DNA from: Allosediminivita pacifica
GTDB lineage: Bacteria > Pseudomonadota > Alphaproteobacteria > Rhodobacterales > Rhodobacteraceae
Reading direction: 5' to 3'
NCBI RefSeq assembly: GCF_003054175.1
Contig: NZ_QBKN01000003.1
Span: 124,001-188,000 of the forward strand
Length of the DNA stretch: 64,000 nt
Both the position numbers and the translations under genes were made by a program. The notes below the pieces were generated by a model. It had not been told where the DNA came from, ran no database searches, and saw nothing but the letters and a program-made list of their open reading frames with translations. This document shows positions 1 through 9,277 of this stretch, piece by piece (position 1 is the stretch's first letter; each line of letters begins with the position of its first letter).

Positions 1-31
1 CCTTCTGGTGCTCTTGCTCGCCTGAATGGGA

Positions 32-733
32 TCAGGCGGCCGGGCTGCGCAGTCCGCCGACCTCGTCGGCGGGAAGTTCGGTCCCGTCGCTCATCCGAAG
101 GACGATGGCGCCATTCTCGCGGCGGGCCTCCTCGATGCGGCTGTAGGCCGGAACGAGCTGGCTGTTGAGAAGCCTGCTGCCCTCGTAGCTTTCGACCTGG
201 AAGGTATAGGTCCCGGCGGGCACCGGGGTTCCGGTCTCATCGAGGCCGGTCCAGAGAACCGCCTCCTCGCCAACTTCGAGCCCGAAGCGTTGGACCAGAG
301 TTCCCTTCTCGTCCCGTACCAGCAGGGCGGCGCTGTCCGCATTCGGGGCGTAGTCCGGCCGCACGGCGATCGGCGTGCCGTCATAACGCACCGGCGCGTT
401 GACCAGCCCTTCCATCCCCACGAAGCCACCCATCTGCTGGAGCGAGCCTCCCCCCAGCAGGTCCTGCAATCCGGTGAGCAGGTCGTTTGTCAGGACCTGC
501 TGTTCGACCCCCGAGAAGGTGGCAAGCTGGGTGGCATAGTCGGTCGCGTCGACCGGATTGAGCGGGTCCTGGTTCTGCACCTGAACGGTGAGCATGCGCA
601 GGAAGGTATCGAAGTCGGAACTGATGTTGGTCCCTCCGCCGAGATCGACGCCCGGTTGCTGTTCGGAGGATTGCGCGGCCGCGGAACGGGCCTGGGGAGT
701 TGTGCTGGTGACCGGATCCATGGGTTTCCTCAC
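32..733 (-). CDS. flgD: Flagellar basal-body rod modification protein FlgD (hook cap)
   Basis: FlgD forms the scaffold on which hook subunits polymerise and is exported by the flagellar type III system. The conserved N-terminal core is visible at about residues 40-80, with FDTFLRMLTVQVQNQDPLNP followed by a TQLATFSGVEQQ-like stretch. The remaining part fits the FlgD Ig-like/tudor C-terminal region. At 233 residues it is of normal length. The GTG start overlaps the fliK stop by 4 bp (GTGA), so the two are translationally coupled; an internal ATG four codons later (721) is an alternative start. About 30 bp of non-coding sequence remain to the window edge. Confidence 0.93.
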   Translation of the reverse strand: MRKPMDPVTSTTPQARSAAAQSSEQQPGVDLGGGTNISSDFDTFLRMLTVQVQNQDPLNPVDATDYATQLATFSGVEQQVLTNDLLTGLQDLLGGGSLQQMGGFVGMEGLVNAPVRYDGTPIAVRPDYAPNADSAALLVRDEKGTLVQRFGLEVGEEAVLWTGLDETGTPVPAGTYTFQVESYEGSRLLNSQLVPAYSRIEEARRENGAIVLRMSDGTELPADEVGGLRSPAA

Positions 734-2499
734 ATCATGATGTCGAGCGACGCATTCCCGCCCGACCCGGGCGTGGGGCGCGGCGTGGGGGCGGGGCGTG
801 ATTCTGTATCGGGCGCGCCGGCAGAGGCAGCTGCCCCGCCTCCAGCGCCGGCAGCCCCAGGCCGCTGCTCGCGGCCGCCGGAGAAGCTGAACTGGGTTCC
901 CGAGTAACCCAGATCCTGCAGGGCGCGGGCAAGCTGGTCGATATGACGCCGCATGAGATCGAGCGTCTCGCCCCGCTCTGCGCTGACAACGACCGTCATG
1001 CCCTGATCGAGCGGGACCATCTGGAGCCTGACACGTCCCAGTTCCTCAGGCCGCAACTGGATCTCCACCCCGCCTTCGGAAAGGCGGTGCAGGACCTCGG
1101 TAACTTGGCGCATGACCTGCTGGGGAACCTCGGGCCGCGGGGTCTGGGACACCTGAGTGGGCGCTGGCGTGCCGCGGAGATCCGTGGAGAATTGCGACAC
1201 TTGCGGATCACCCTCAGCCGCGCGAGAACTGCCCTTCTCGCGTAACTCCTGGACAGCGAATGCCGCGGTCATTCCGGACCGTGCGGGTGCGGAAGCCGTT
1301 CGCGCCGACCAGAGCGCCGTGAAGGGCTCCCTAAGGGGGGCAGACCGTTCGGCGGATTGGGCCAGCGGAGGCTCTTTCACCGGGTCCCCTGCGGCATGAG
1401 AATTTTCTATAGTCGGCAAGACGGGCCGGCGTGAAGCAGCGGGCTCTGCTTGTGACGCAGCAGGCGGTATGACCGTTCCCGGGCCGGGTGTCCTATCCGA
1501 CGATTTGCCTTGGTCCGACACCTTTTCGGTCAAGGTTCCGGGAATCGGCTCCGGTTGGCTTGCCCGCGAGAGCGGTTCCTTGACCGGAGCCATGACCCTG
1601 ACGTCGATATCCGCGTCGCCCATGGCTGATCCGTCGGATTTGGAACTCCGCACGGTCGCTTCAGCCCCACCCTTCGCCATCCGGGTCATCCCCGCCGGGA
1701 CAGGAATATCGCCGCGGGGTGCGGGCGCCTTGGGTCCGGGCTCCAGCATCGTGGTTTCAGGTTGCCTTGCGGGCATACGCGCTTCGACGATCCGCTGCGC
1801 GGTCGTATTTTCGGCGCGCGCGTTGCGTCGCGCCGGACTACCCTCAACGTGTTGCATCGGTTTTTCTGTAGCTTGGCCCATTCCGGGCATCGAGAGCGGC
1901 ACAGAGCCACGAGCACCCGCTTCGATTGTATCCATCGTCGGTCGCTTGTCGCCGAAGGTATGCTCCGAAACATCCGCAGCCGTTTTTGTCGATTCCATCT
2001 GCGGCATTTTCGCTGCGCCCGAGGATGGCGTGTGAGGCAGACGCGCCTCGACATGCGCCGGATCGGGCAGGTCCGCGGACCGCGCCATCGGGTCGGCCTG
2101 GCCCATGACGACGGGGGCTGCAGGTTCAGCCGCGGACGGGGACACGGGGTCGGGAGCGGACGATCCCGTGCTCGCCGGAACCTTGCCGATCTCCGTGTGA
2201 TCCGAGGTCATCCGCTCGTCGTCGCCCGGATCAAGAAGGTCGACCAGATCTTCGCCGTCGCCCTCGGAAATAACCTCCTCGCCCGCTTCCTCCGCGGTAT
2301 CGCCTGTGATCTCGGGCGCCTCTTCGACGGCGTCTTTCTCGGGCGTGGCAACTTCGTGCGAGGCGGGCTGCTGCCCCGCCCCACCCCTAGAGGTGAGCGC
2401 GAAGTGCACCACCTCGAAGCTGTCGCCCCCCGAAAGGGCCTGTTCCGGGCGCGGCGCCGGCGCGGGGCCGATCAGACCGCCTGTGGACGTGACAAGCAT
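730..2499 (-). CDS. fliK: Flagellar hook-length control protein FliK
   Basis: FliK is the secreted molecular ruler that sets hook length and triggers the export substrate switch. The first roughly 430 residues are low-complexity and rich in Pro, Ala, Ser and Glu, typical of the poorly conserved ruler part. The C-terminal Flg_hook domain (about 455-545) carries the recognisable VEIQLRPEELGRVRLQM segment followed by a predicted helix ending in LGYSGTQFSFSGG. A GGAG ribosome-binding site lies just upstream of the ATG. It is 589 residues long and immediately precedes flgD. The N-terminal part gives little homology, so the call rests on the C-terminal domain and on context. Confidence 0.88.
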   Translation of the reverse strand: MLVTSTGGLIGPAPAPRPEQALSGGDSFEVVHFALTSRGGAGQQPASHEVATPEKDAVEEAPEITGDTAEEAGEEVISEGDGEDLVDLLDPGDDERMTSDHTEIGKVPASTGSSAPDPVSPSAAEPAAPVVMGQADPMARSADLPDPAHVEARLPHTPSSGAAKMPQMESTKTAADVSEHTFGDKRPTMDTIEAGARGSVPLSMPGMGQATEKPMQHVEGSPARRNARAENTTAQRIVEARMPARQPETTMLEPGPKAPAPRGDIPVPAGMTRMAKGGAEATVRSSKSDGSAMGDADIDVRVMAPVKEPLSRASQPEPIPGTLTEKVSDQGKSSDRTPGPGTVIPPAASQAEPAASRRPVLPTIENSHAAGDPVKEPPLAQSAERSAPLREPFTALWSARTASAPARSGMTAAFAVQELREKGSSRAAEGDPQVSQFSTDLRGTPAPTQVSQTPRPEVPQQVMRQVTEVLHRLSEGGVEIQLRPEELGRVRLQMVPLDQGMTVVVSAERGETLDLMRRHIDQLARALQDLGYSGTQFSFSGGREQRPGAAGAGGGAAASAGAPDTESRPAPTPRPTPGSGGNASLDIMM

Positions 2500-2546
2500 G
2501 CGTGCTCCAAGGATTTCTTCCCCTGATGCAGTCTAGAACGAAGGTC

Positions 2547-5129
2547 TTAGGAACTGTTTACCGCCGCCTGATCATCGGCCGGGACGTGAAGATCGTCCGG
2601 CGGCAACCAAGACGCCCAGCGCTCAAAGGCCATGTCCAAACCGCGCTCGAAGTGGCGGGCGTATCGGGATGTCTGAAAGAGAGGCTCGGTCGATCGGGCG
2701 CGGCCCAGCCGATCCCGGAGGATGGCGAGCCGCTCGGGTGACAGCATGAGATCCAGAACGAGCGATTCGTAGGTCTGCGGATCGTTCGTGACGAGCTCTG
2801 GCAGGCCGACGTTGTACAGGAGGCTACCTGCCACTCGCGCCGCGAACTGACGACCCTGCATGGTCACGACCGGCAGGCCCGCCCAGAGCGCGTCAGTGGC
2901 AGTCGTGTGCGCATTGACGTTGAAAGTGTCGACGAAGAGGTCCGCGTGACGGTGCCGCGCGAGATGAAGTTCCGGGCCGCACCGCTCCGCGAAGACAAGC
3001 CTCCTGGGGTCGATGCCGCGCAGCTCGGCTGCGCGAGTGAGGTTTTCCTCGGCCCATCGGTTGGTGCGCAGCAGCCAAAGGACCGCGCCATCGACACGCG
3101 CCAGCAGTCGCATCCAGATGTCGAGCTCGGCCCTCGAAATCTTGTAGCTCTGGTTGAAGCAGCAGAGCACGAGACCCTCGGACGGCAAGCCATGATCCTC
3201 GCGGGTGTCTTCGACAGGCGCGATCGGCCGGAGATCGTCGTTGGGCTGATAGCAGTCCGGGAGGTAGATGACCTTCTCTGAATAGTGGGGCCGCTCAGCC
3301 TCGGGGATGACATGACGGTCTGCAACGACGTAGTCGCACCATTCCGCCCTGAGCGAACCCGGATAGCCAAGGTAGCTCAGTTGAAGAGGCGCGACCCGAT
3401 CTGCGAGCAGCCCCGCCCGCGACCCCTGCGTGTAGCCCTTGAGATCGATGGCGATATCGAGATCGCCGGTCCTGGCAAACTCGGCAATGGCGACATCCGA
3501 AAAACCCTGCACATCGTGGAAGTGGTCCACCATGCCGCCCGACGCGAGGTCCTGTTGGTGCGAATCGCGCACTGTGCCATAGCTGAAGGCGTGAACCTCG
3601 AACCGGGTTCGATCGTGGTGCCGCAGCAGGCCCGCCATCAAGTGCAGCGTCGCGTGGTTGTGCAGGTCCGACGAGAAATACCCGATCCGCAGCCTCGGAC
3701 GTCGTGGCCGGGCGGGTACGGTCAGGGGCGGCAGGTGCGATCTGTGCCGACGCTGGTCGTAGAGCCGGGACCGGGCGAGTTGCCTTTCCGGCGAATCCTC
3801 GAAGGCGAGCGTGGTGAACGGTGGGATTTCCGCCCCTTCGATTCCGAGCGTCTCTGCCACCGCCGCGAAGGCATCGAAGCTCTGGAATTCGCACATTTGC
3901 GCCTCGACATGCAGCTTCTGGGCGCGCGAGAAAGCCATCTCCGGCCGCGCGGCAAGAGCCCGGCGGAAGTGCATCTCAGCCCCCGGAAGATCACCCTCGG
4001 TCCAGCGGCGGATCGCCATGTTGTTGTTGGCCTCGGCATTGGCCGGATCGAAGGCGAGCGCACGCTCGTAGCAGGCGCCCGCCTCGTCCTCGCGACCAAG
4101 GCGCGCAAGAATATTTCCGAGGTTGTTGTGCGCCAAGGCGTTTTCGAGATCAGACTCGAGCGCCTCGAGATAGCAATGCGCCGCTTCCTCAAGCCGGGAA
4201 GCGTCAGCGAAAAGATTGCCGAGATCGACCAGCGCTGGCGCAGAACCGGGTCGCAGGGCAACAGCCTGTCGCAGTTCGGCTTCCGCGGCGCCTTCATCTC
4301 CGGCCGCACGCAGCGTCAGCCCGAGGTTGCGCCGGATCTCGGGATTGTCCGGCGCGATTTCGACCGCCTGCGTGAAGGCCGTAATGGCGTCGGCAATCCG
4401 CCCCTGCTGCTTGAGAGTTGTCCCGAGGTTGTTCCGCACCTCGGCATCGTCCGGTACAGCCGCAAGGCGCTGCTCCAGCACCTCGGCGGCTTCGGCGGGC
4501 CGCGCTGCGGCGAGCAACAGGCCCCAGAGGTTCGTGGTCGCGTCGCGATGATCCGGCGCATGAGAGAGCGCGGTTCGGTAGGCGGATTCCCCCCCCGCCA
4601 GATCGCCGGCGTGCTGCAATGCTCGACCGAGATTGTAGTGGGCCTCTGCAAAGCCGGGGCGAAGCTCGATGGCCTTGCAGTAGGCAGCGATGGCCGCGTC
4701 ACGCCGATCCAGATCGAGCAGGGCGTTGCCGAGGTTCATGTGGGCGCTTGAATGAGCCGGCGCGAGCCGGGTGGCCTCGCCAAAGGCCTCGACCGCGGAG
4801 TCCGGTCTCCCGGCTCGGGCCAGCGCGGCACCGAAGATGTTCCAGAGCGGCGCCGAAGTCGGCGTCTCGGCCAGTCTCTCCTGCGCGAGGCGAACGACCG
4901 CGTCGTGGTCCCCGGCTTCGAAAAGGGCAACAAGGTCCTGCCCCGGAGCATCGGCTGGAGGGCCTGCCGAAACCGGCGCGCGGAGCTCGGCGAGCATGTC
5001 GCGCGCGCGGCGGTTCCCGGGAAAACTCTCGAGCACAGTGCCGCAAATGGCGCGCGCCGCCTCCGTATCACCGCGACGGGCGGCTGAACGTGCCCGTGCA
5101 ATGGCTTCGCTGACCTTGATCCGTGCCAT
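2547..5129 (-). CDS. TPR-repeat protein with GT41 (OGT/SPINDLY-type) glycosyltransferase domain
   Basis: This 860-residue protein has about ten tetratricopeptide repeats over residues 60-410, with recurring NLG and A.A.Y/F.A...P patterns. A GT41 catalytic region from about residue 480 to 830 follows. Family marks include LRIGYFSSDLHNHATLHL, SYLGYPGS, DYVVADRHVIPE, CCFNQSYKI and DALWAGLPVVTMQG. GT41 enzymes transfer a nucleotide-activated sugar to Ser/Thr of proteins. Its position between fliK and sugar-biosynthesis genes suggests that a flagellar or surface protein is the acceptor, but this is inference. The methyltransferase gene upstream stops 6 bp before its start, so the two are probably co-transcribed. 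Confidence 0.9.
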   Translation of the reverse strand: MARIKVSEAIARARSAARRGDTEAARAICGTVLESFPGNRRARDMLAELRAPVSAGPPADAPGQDLVALFEAGDHDAVVRLAQERLAETPTSAPLWNIFGAALARAGRPDSAVEAFGEATRLAPAHSSAHMNLGNALLDLDRRDAAIAAYCKAIELRPGFAEAHYNLGRALQHAGDLAGGESAYRTALSHAPDHRDATTNLWGLLLAAARPAEAAEVLEQRLAAVPDDAEVRNNLGTTLKQQGRIADAITAFTQAVEIAPDNPEIRRNLGLTLRAAGDEGAAEAELRQAVALRPGSAPALVDLGNLFADASRLEEAAHCYLEALESDLENALAHNNLGNILARLGREDEAGACYERALAFDPANAEANNNMAIRRWTEGDLPGAEMHFRRALAARPEMAFSRAQKLHVEAQMCEFQSFDAFAAVAETLGIEGAEIPPFTTLAFEDSPERQLARSRLYDQRRHRSHLPPLTVPARPRRPRLRIGYFSSDLHNHATLHLMAGLLRHHDRTRFEVHAFSYGTVRDSHQQDLASGGMVDHFHDVQGFSDVAIAEFARTGDLDIAIDLKGYTQGSRAGLLADRVAPLQLSYLGYPGSLRAEWCDYVVADRHVIPEAERPHYSEKVIYLPDCYQPNDDLRPIAPVEDTREDHGLPSEGLVLCCFNQSYKISRAELDIWMRLLARVDGAVLWLLRTNRWAEENLTRAAELRGIDPRRLVFAERCGPELHLARHRHADLFVDTFNVNAHTTATDALWAGLPVVTMQGRQFAARVAGSLLYNVGLPELVTNDPQTYESLVLDLMLSPERLAILRDRLGRARSTEPLFQTSRYARHFERGLDMAFERWASWLPPDDLHVPADDQAAVNSS

Positions 5130-5135
5130 GGCCGC

Positions 5136-5891
5136 TTACCCCACCCGACGCAGGAAGCCGCCCGGTGCCACGGTGACGAGCAGCCGGGCATCGATGTCGC
5201 TGTCGATCTCGAACTGCGGCACACCGGGCTCGGCCATGAAGGCGGCGATGGCGCTGCGCGGGTTGGCCTCGCGGGTCCAGGGGCGATCAGGGTAGCTGTC
5301 GTCGGGCATCTCGGCGATGATGGTGTCGAAGACCACGCAGTATGAGCCCACTGTCACCAGCGGTGCATAGGCCCGGAGCTCCTCCAGCACGTGTTCGTGG
5401 GTATGGTTGCTGTCGAGAAGGACAAGCACACGCCCGGCGCCCTCGGCGCGCTTCATCACCTCGGCGACAATGGCCGCATCGGTGCTGGAGCCCTGCAGGA
5501 GGTCAATCCGTGGGGAAAGCGGATGGGCTTCGATCGCGGCGCGATTGTGCGGCCTGATGTCGATGTCGATGCCGAGCACCCGGGCTCCCGCCGGCCCGCC
5601 GCAGAGGGCGACGAGCTCGAGGATGCTGGCGGACAGGATAAGCGACCCGCCGCGCGCCACGCCCGTTTCGATCACGAGATCCGGGCGGATCTGCCAGATC
5701 AGCTGCTGGATGGCGACGATGTCCTGCGGATGCTGTATGACCGGACGCCCGAGCCATTCGAAATGGTAGGAATAATGGTGTGGCTGGCTCAGACGCATCC
5801 ATTCCGCGGTGACCGCCCTGAGATCGGGATCACGGCCCTGGGCGCGCACCTCTTCGACGCATATGCGGTCAAATTCGCTCTGATCGTCCAT
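5136..5891 (-). CDS. CmcI-type (cephalosporin hydroxylase family) SAM-dependent methyltransferase
   Basis: This 251-residue protein has a Rossmann-type SAM-binding core. It shows IETGVARGGSLILSASIL (motif I), LGIDIDIRPHN (acidic end of strand 2), LLQGSST and VLVLLDSNHTHEHV, which match the CmcI family. The family is common in surface-polysaccharide loci, where members are presumed to methylate sugars or other small molecules. The ATG overlaps the stop of the upstream epimerase as TGATG, with an AGGAG site in front. A longer upstream reading frame exists but would run through the epimerase gene, so the start at 5891 is preferred. The substrate is unknown. Confidence 0.85.
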   Translation of the reverse strand: MDDQSEFDRICVEEVRAQGRDPDLRAVTAEWMRLSQPHHYSYHFEWLGRPVIQHPQDIVAIQQLIWQIRPDLVIETGVARGGSLILSASILELVALCGGPAGARVLGIDIDIRPHNRAAIEAHPLSPRIDLLQGSSTDAAIVAEVMKRAEGAGRVLVLLDSNHTHEHVLEELRAYAPLVTVGSYCVVFDTIIAEMPDDSYPDRPWTREANPRSAIAAFMAEPGVPQFEIDSDIDARLLVTVAPGGFLRRVG

Positions 5892-6703
5892 CAGGCTCCT
5901 TTCCGGCCCCAGCAGGCCATGGGTTCGTGCGGCGGATAGGGAAAATGGCCCGGGTTCAGCGCGATTCCTGCGCCCCGCTCGGTCAGCCAGTCCTCGACAA
6001 GACCGCGTACCGAGCGGGGCGTGCCGCTGCAGATGTTCACCGGACCATCGGGCGCGGTCTCGAGCGCGTCGCAAAGCTGCCGGGCGGCTTCGGTTACGTG
6101 GATGTAGTCGCGCAACTGCTCGCCAGGGGACATGTCGAAGCGCGCATCCCCGCGAGCCACGGCGGCTTCGAGCTGTGCGAACAGCGATTTCGGCCGCTGC
6201 CCCGGACCGTGGAGGTAAAAGAGCCGCGCCCAGACGATGTCGGCCCCGTAGCGCGGCGCAAGCAGGCGCAGCTGGCGGTGCAGGCCGTCCTTGGCCACGG
6301 CGTAGGAAGTTTGCGGTTCTGTTGGGGTGTCGGCGGCAAGCGCCCCCTCACGCAAACCGTATTCCTGGCAGGTGCCCGTGACGAGGACACGCCGAACCCC
6401 GGCATCGAGCGCCGCCTTCACGAGGCGGTAGCTTGCCGGAAGCGCGGATTCGACATGGGACAGGCTGTTGTAGTCGTCGAGATCGGGCCAGGCGAGGTGG
6501 ACCAGCGCGTCGGCCGAGAAATCCGGCGTATCGCCTGCGTCGGCCAACAGGTCGAAACGCGATATTCGGACATCCGCCAGCCTGGCTATCGCAGGGTCCG
6601 CCGGATCGCGCAGCAGCGCATGAACCCGGTGGCCGGCGTCCAGGAGCCACCCCATGAGGGCCCGCCCGACAAAACCAGTCGCACCCGTCATCACCACGTC
6701 CAT
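5891..6703 (-). CDS. NAD(P)-dependent sugar epimerase/reductase (extended SDR family)
   Basis: This 270-residue protein starts with a Rossmann fold, MTGATGFVGRALMGWLL (TGxxGxxG motif at about residues 5-12). It also has a LVTGTCQEYG strand and the catalytic YAVAK (YxxxK) motif near residue 130. The C-terminal part, with YIHVTEAARQL and NICSGTPRSV, resembles NDP-sugar epimerases and 4-ketoreductases. It is divergent from rfbF, separated by a 209-bp region that presumably holds promoters for both directions. It could reduce the 4-keto sugar produced by the RfbFG pathway, but specificity cannot be read from sequence. Confidence 0.85.
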   Translation of the reverse strand: MDVVMTGATGFVGRALMGWLLDAGHRVHALLRDPADPAIARLADVRISRFDLLADAGDTPDFSADALVHLAWPDLDDYNSLSHVESALPASYRLVKAALDAGVRRVLVTGTCQEYGLREGALAADTPTEPQTSYAVAKDGLHRQLRLLAPRYGADIVWARLFYLHGPGQRPKSLFAQLEAAVARGDARFDMSPGEQLRDYIHVTEAARQLCDALETAPDGPVNICSGTPRSVRGLVEDWLTERGAGIALNPGHFPYPPHEPMACWGRKGA

Positions 6704-6912
6704 GCCATGCCGCCCCGCGCCATTCTGCCGCCTCTCTGCCCGGCCCCGGAAGGCCGGCGATAAGCGCGGTGATAGCGGTCGGAGGGTTAAGACGCGGATA
6801 ACGCGGGGCGAATCTCGCAAAGGGCAAAACCGGGATTCGGTTTACCGCAATTTTACCCCGATCCCCCCAAGGTCCGGACAGCCGGAGAACCCGGCGCTTC
6901 TGAGGGGCCAAG

Positions 6913-7680
6913 ATGAAAGTCGTCATCCTCGCGGGGGGCCTCGGCACCCGCATCAGCGAAGAATCACACCTTCGGCCGAAACCGATGATCGAGATCGGCG
7001 GAAAGCCGATCCTGTGGCACATCATGAAGATCTTCGGCGCGCAGGGCATGACCGACTTCGTCATCTGCTGCGGCTACAAGGGCTACATGATCAAGGAGTA
7101 TTTCGCGAACTACTTCCTGCACAACGCGGACATCACCGTCGACATGACATCGGGCGGGATGGAGATCCTGCAAAACGGCGCCGAACCCTGGCGCGTGACG
7201 CTTCTAGACACGGGCGAAGAGACCCAGACCGGCGGTCGGCTGGCCCTGGCGAAAGAACACCTGACCGAGACATTCTGCCTGACCTACGGGGACGGCGTGG
7301 CAAATATCGACGTGGCCGGTCTGATCGAATTTCACCGCCGCGAGGGCACAGAGGCCACGGTGACCGCTGTGCAGCCGAGCGGACGTTTCGGCGCCATAGA
7401 GATAGAAGGCGCGCGGGCCCGACGGTTCTTCGAGAAGCCGCCCGGCGATGGCCACTGGGTCAGCGGTGGTTTTTTCGTCTGCGAACCCTCTGTGCTGAGC
7501 CGGATCAACGATCCAGGCACGATCTGGGAAAAGGAACCTCTCGAACGCCTGTCCCGCGAGGACCAGCTCTCGGTCTACAAGCACGAAGGCTTCTGGGCGG
7601 CGATGGACACGCTGCGCGACAAGGTCTTTCTCGAACGGCTCTGGAGCGAGGGCAACGCCCCCTGGAAGGTCTGGGCGTGA
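6913..7680 (+). CDS. rfbF: Glucose-1-phosphate cytidylyltransferase
   Basis: RfbF converts glucose-1-phosphate and CTP to CDP-glucose, the first step of CDP-linked 6-deoxyhexose synthesis. The 255-residue protein begins with the nucleotidyltransferase signature VVILAGGLGTRISEES, followed by RPKPMIEIGGKPILWHIMK, both highly characteristic of RfbF. LTYGDGVANID is the metal-binding region. Family members are about 257 residues, so it is full length. A GAGGGG sequence precedes the ATG. It begins a five-gene plus-strand operon in which every following gene overlaps its predecessor. Confidence 0.96.
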   Translation: MKVVILAGGLGTRISEESHLRPKPMIEIGGKPILWHIMKIFGAQGMTDFVICCGYKGYMIKEYFANYFLHNADITVDMTSGGMEILQNGAEPWRVTLLDTGEETQTGGRLALAKEHLTETFCLTYGDGVANIDVAGLIEFHRREGTEATVTAVQPSGRFGAIEIEGARARRFFEKPPGDGHWVSGGFFVCEPSVLSRINDPGTIWEKEPLERLSREDQLSVYKHEGFWAAMDTLRDKVFLERLWSEGNAPWKVWA

Positions 7681-8729
7681 GCGCGGCCTGGCAGGGGCGC
7701 CGGGTACTCGTGACCGGGCACACCGGCTTCAAGGGGGCGTGGCTTTCCATGCTGCTCCTGCATCGCGGCGCAACCGTTCACGGAATCTCCCTTCCGGCCG
7801 AGGCAGGCTCTCTCTTCGAGACCGCTCTTCTGCAGGAACTGGTGACCTCGGTCACATGCGACCTGCGCGACCCGTCGCACTTGCGCGAAGAGGTGAAGCG
7901 CGCCGATCCGGAGGTTGTCTTCCACCTCGCAGCGCAGCCGCTCGTGCTCCGCTCCTACGCGGACCCGCAGGAAAGCTGGGCCACAAATGTCATGGGAACG
8001 CTGCATCTTCTGGAGGCGCTGCGGGCCCTTGATCGTCCGCTGACACTCGTCGTGACCACCACAGACAAGGTCTACGCCGGCGCGCCCGAGGCGGGCGCCT
8101 TTCGCGAAAGCGACCGGCTGGGCGGCCACGATCCCTATTCCGCCAGCAAGGCCGCCTGCGAAATCCTTCTGCAAAGCCATCGCGCCTCTTTCCTCGACGA
8201 GGCCGGAATCAGGCTGGGTGTCGCGCGCGCGGGCAACGTGATCGGCGGTGGCGACTGGGCACCGGACCGGATCCTGCCGGACCTCGTGCGTGCGCGCCTC
8301 GCCGGTCGCCCGCTCGAACTGCGGCACCCCGAGGCGGTTCGCCCCTGGCAGCATGTGCTCGACCCGCTCAACGGGTACATTTCGATGGCCGAGAGCCTCG
8401 AGAAGGGGGAGGCGCTTCCCGCTGCGCTCAACTTCGGGCCGGACCCGGAAGACGAAAGGACCGTGGCCGAACTGGTCAGCGAGGCCGAGAGGTGCTGGCC
8501 GCAGGATCATGGGTCACCGCCCTCCCCCGTCGCCGCGCCCCCCCGGCAGAGAGAAGCCGCGCGTCTCGCCCTTTCGACGGATCTTGTCCGCAGGAGCCTC
8601 GGCTGGCGCCCAAAGTGGGGCTTTGCGCAGAGCGTCGAGCAGACCATGCAATGGTATCGCGGGGTCTGCGAGGGCGCATCGGCCCGCGCCGTGACCGAAG
8701 CGCAGATCGCGCTCTTTGAGGCGGCATGA
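7677..8729 (+). CDS. rfbG: CDP-glucose 4,6-dehydratase
   Basis: RfbG dehydrates CDP-glucose to CDP-4-keto-6-deoxyglucose. The 350-residue protein opens with RRVLVTGHTGFKGAWLSMLL, the RfbG-type NAD-binding motif. It has FHLAAQPLVLRSYADP, TTDKVY and the catalytic YSASKAACE motif, then RAGNVIGGGDWAPDRILPD, which is diagnostic for this dehydratase. The GTG start overlaps the rfbF stop codon (GTGA). Together with rfbF this fixes the nucleotide as CDP rather than dTDP, even though the next gene belongs to the RmlC family. Confidence 0.95.
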   Translation: MSAAWQGRRVLVTGHTGFKGAWLSMLLLHRGATVHGISLPAEAGSLFETALLQELVTSVTCDLRDPSHLREEVKRADPEVVFHLAAQPLVLRSYADPQESWATNVMGTLHLLEALRALDRPLTLVVTTTDKVYAGAPEAGAFRESDRLGGHDPYSASKAACEILLQSHRASFLDEAGIRLGVARAGNVIGGGDWAPDRILPDLVRARLAGRPLELRHPEAVRPWQHVLDPLNGYISMAESLEKGEALPAALNFGPDPEDERTVAELVSEAERCWPQDHGSPPSPVAAPPRQREAARLALSTDLVRRSLGWRPKWGFAQSVEQTMQWYRGVCEGASARAVTEAQIALFEAA

Positions 8730-9277
8730 TGCAGATCCTGCCGCTCGACATACCCGGGGCCTTCCACGTCCTGCCTGAGCCGTTCACCGACGCGCGCGGC
8801 AGCTTCTCGCGGCTGACCTGCCGCCAGAGCTTTGCACGCCACGGGATCGGCACGGACTGGGTCCAGACCAACGCCTCGTTCACGCGCGAGCGCGGCACGG
8901 TCCGGGGGCTGCACTACCAGACCGGCGCTGCGGCCGAGGACAAGCTTGTCTGCTGCCTTGAGGGGGCTGTCTTCGACGTCCTGGTCGATCTCAGGCGCCA
9001 TTCGCCGACCTTCGGTCAGTGGCGTGCTGTCGAGCTTTCCGCCGAGCGCCGCGACTCGGTCTTTCTTCCGGCGGGACTTGCCCACGGCTTTCAGGCCCTG
9101 AGGGACGGGACGCTTCTTCACTACAGCCACAGCCAGGCCTTTGCGCCCGACCGTCAGGGTGGGCTGCACCACGCCGATCCCGACCTTTCCATCCCCTGGC
9201 CCCTGCCCGTCCGGAACCTCTCCGAACGCGATGCGCAACTTCCCAATCTTGCGAGCCTTGCCGAATGTCCGACATGA
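8726..9277 (+). CDS. RmlC-family NDP-4-keto-6-deoxyhexose 3,5-epimerase
   Basis: This 183-residue cupin epimerase has the N-terminal FTDARGSFSR segment. RGLHYQ at residues 60-65 holds the catalytic His (H63), followed by a Lys (K73). FLPAGLAHGFQAL completes the cupin barrel. Family members usually act on dTDP-4-keto-6-deoxyglucose, but sitting between rfbG and a C-methyltransferase this one more likely acts on the CDP-4-keto-6-deoxy intermediate. It may epimerise only C3 or C5. The ATG overlaps the rfbG stop (ATGATG arrangement). Identification of the family is firm; the substrate is inferred. Confidence 0.9.
   Translation: MMQILPLDIPGAFHVLPEPFTDARGSFSRLTCRQSFARHGIGTDWVQTNASFTRERGTVRGLHYQTGAAAEDKLVCCLEGAVFDVLVDLRRHSPTFGQWRAVELSAERRDSVFLPAGLAHGFQALRDGTLLHYSHSQAFAPDRQGGLHHADPDLSIPWPLPVRNLSERDAQLPNLASLAECPT

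Noticed and set aside
3285-4751. 488-codon plus-strand open frame opposite the TPR/GT41 gene
   Set aside because: The TPR and GT41 motifs are on the minus strand; this frame is a codon-bias shadow.
6704-6912. Remnant of the missing flgI 3' end or a mobile-element end at the left of the glycan operon
   Set aside because: Nothing resembling the FlgI tail or terminal inverted repeats was found in this divergent spacer.
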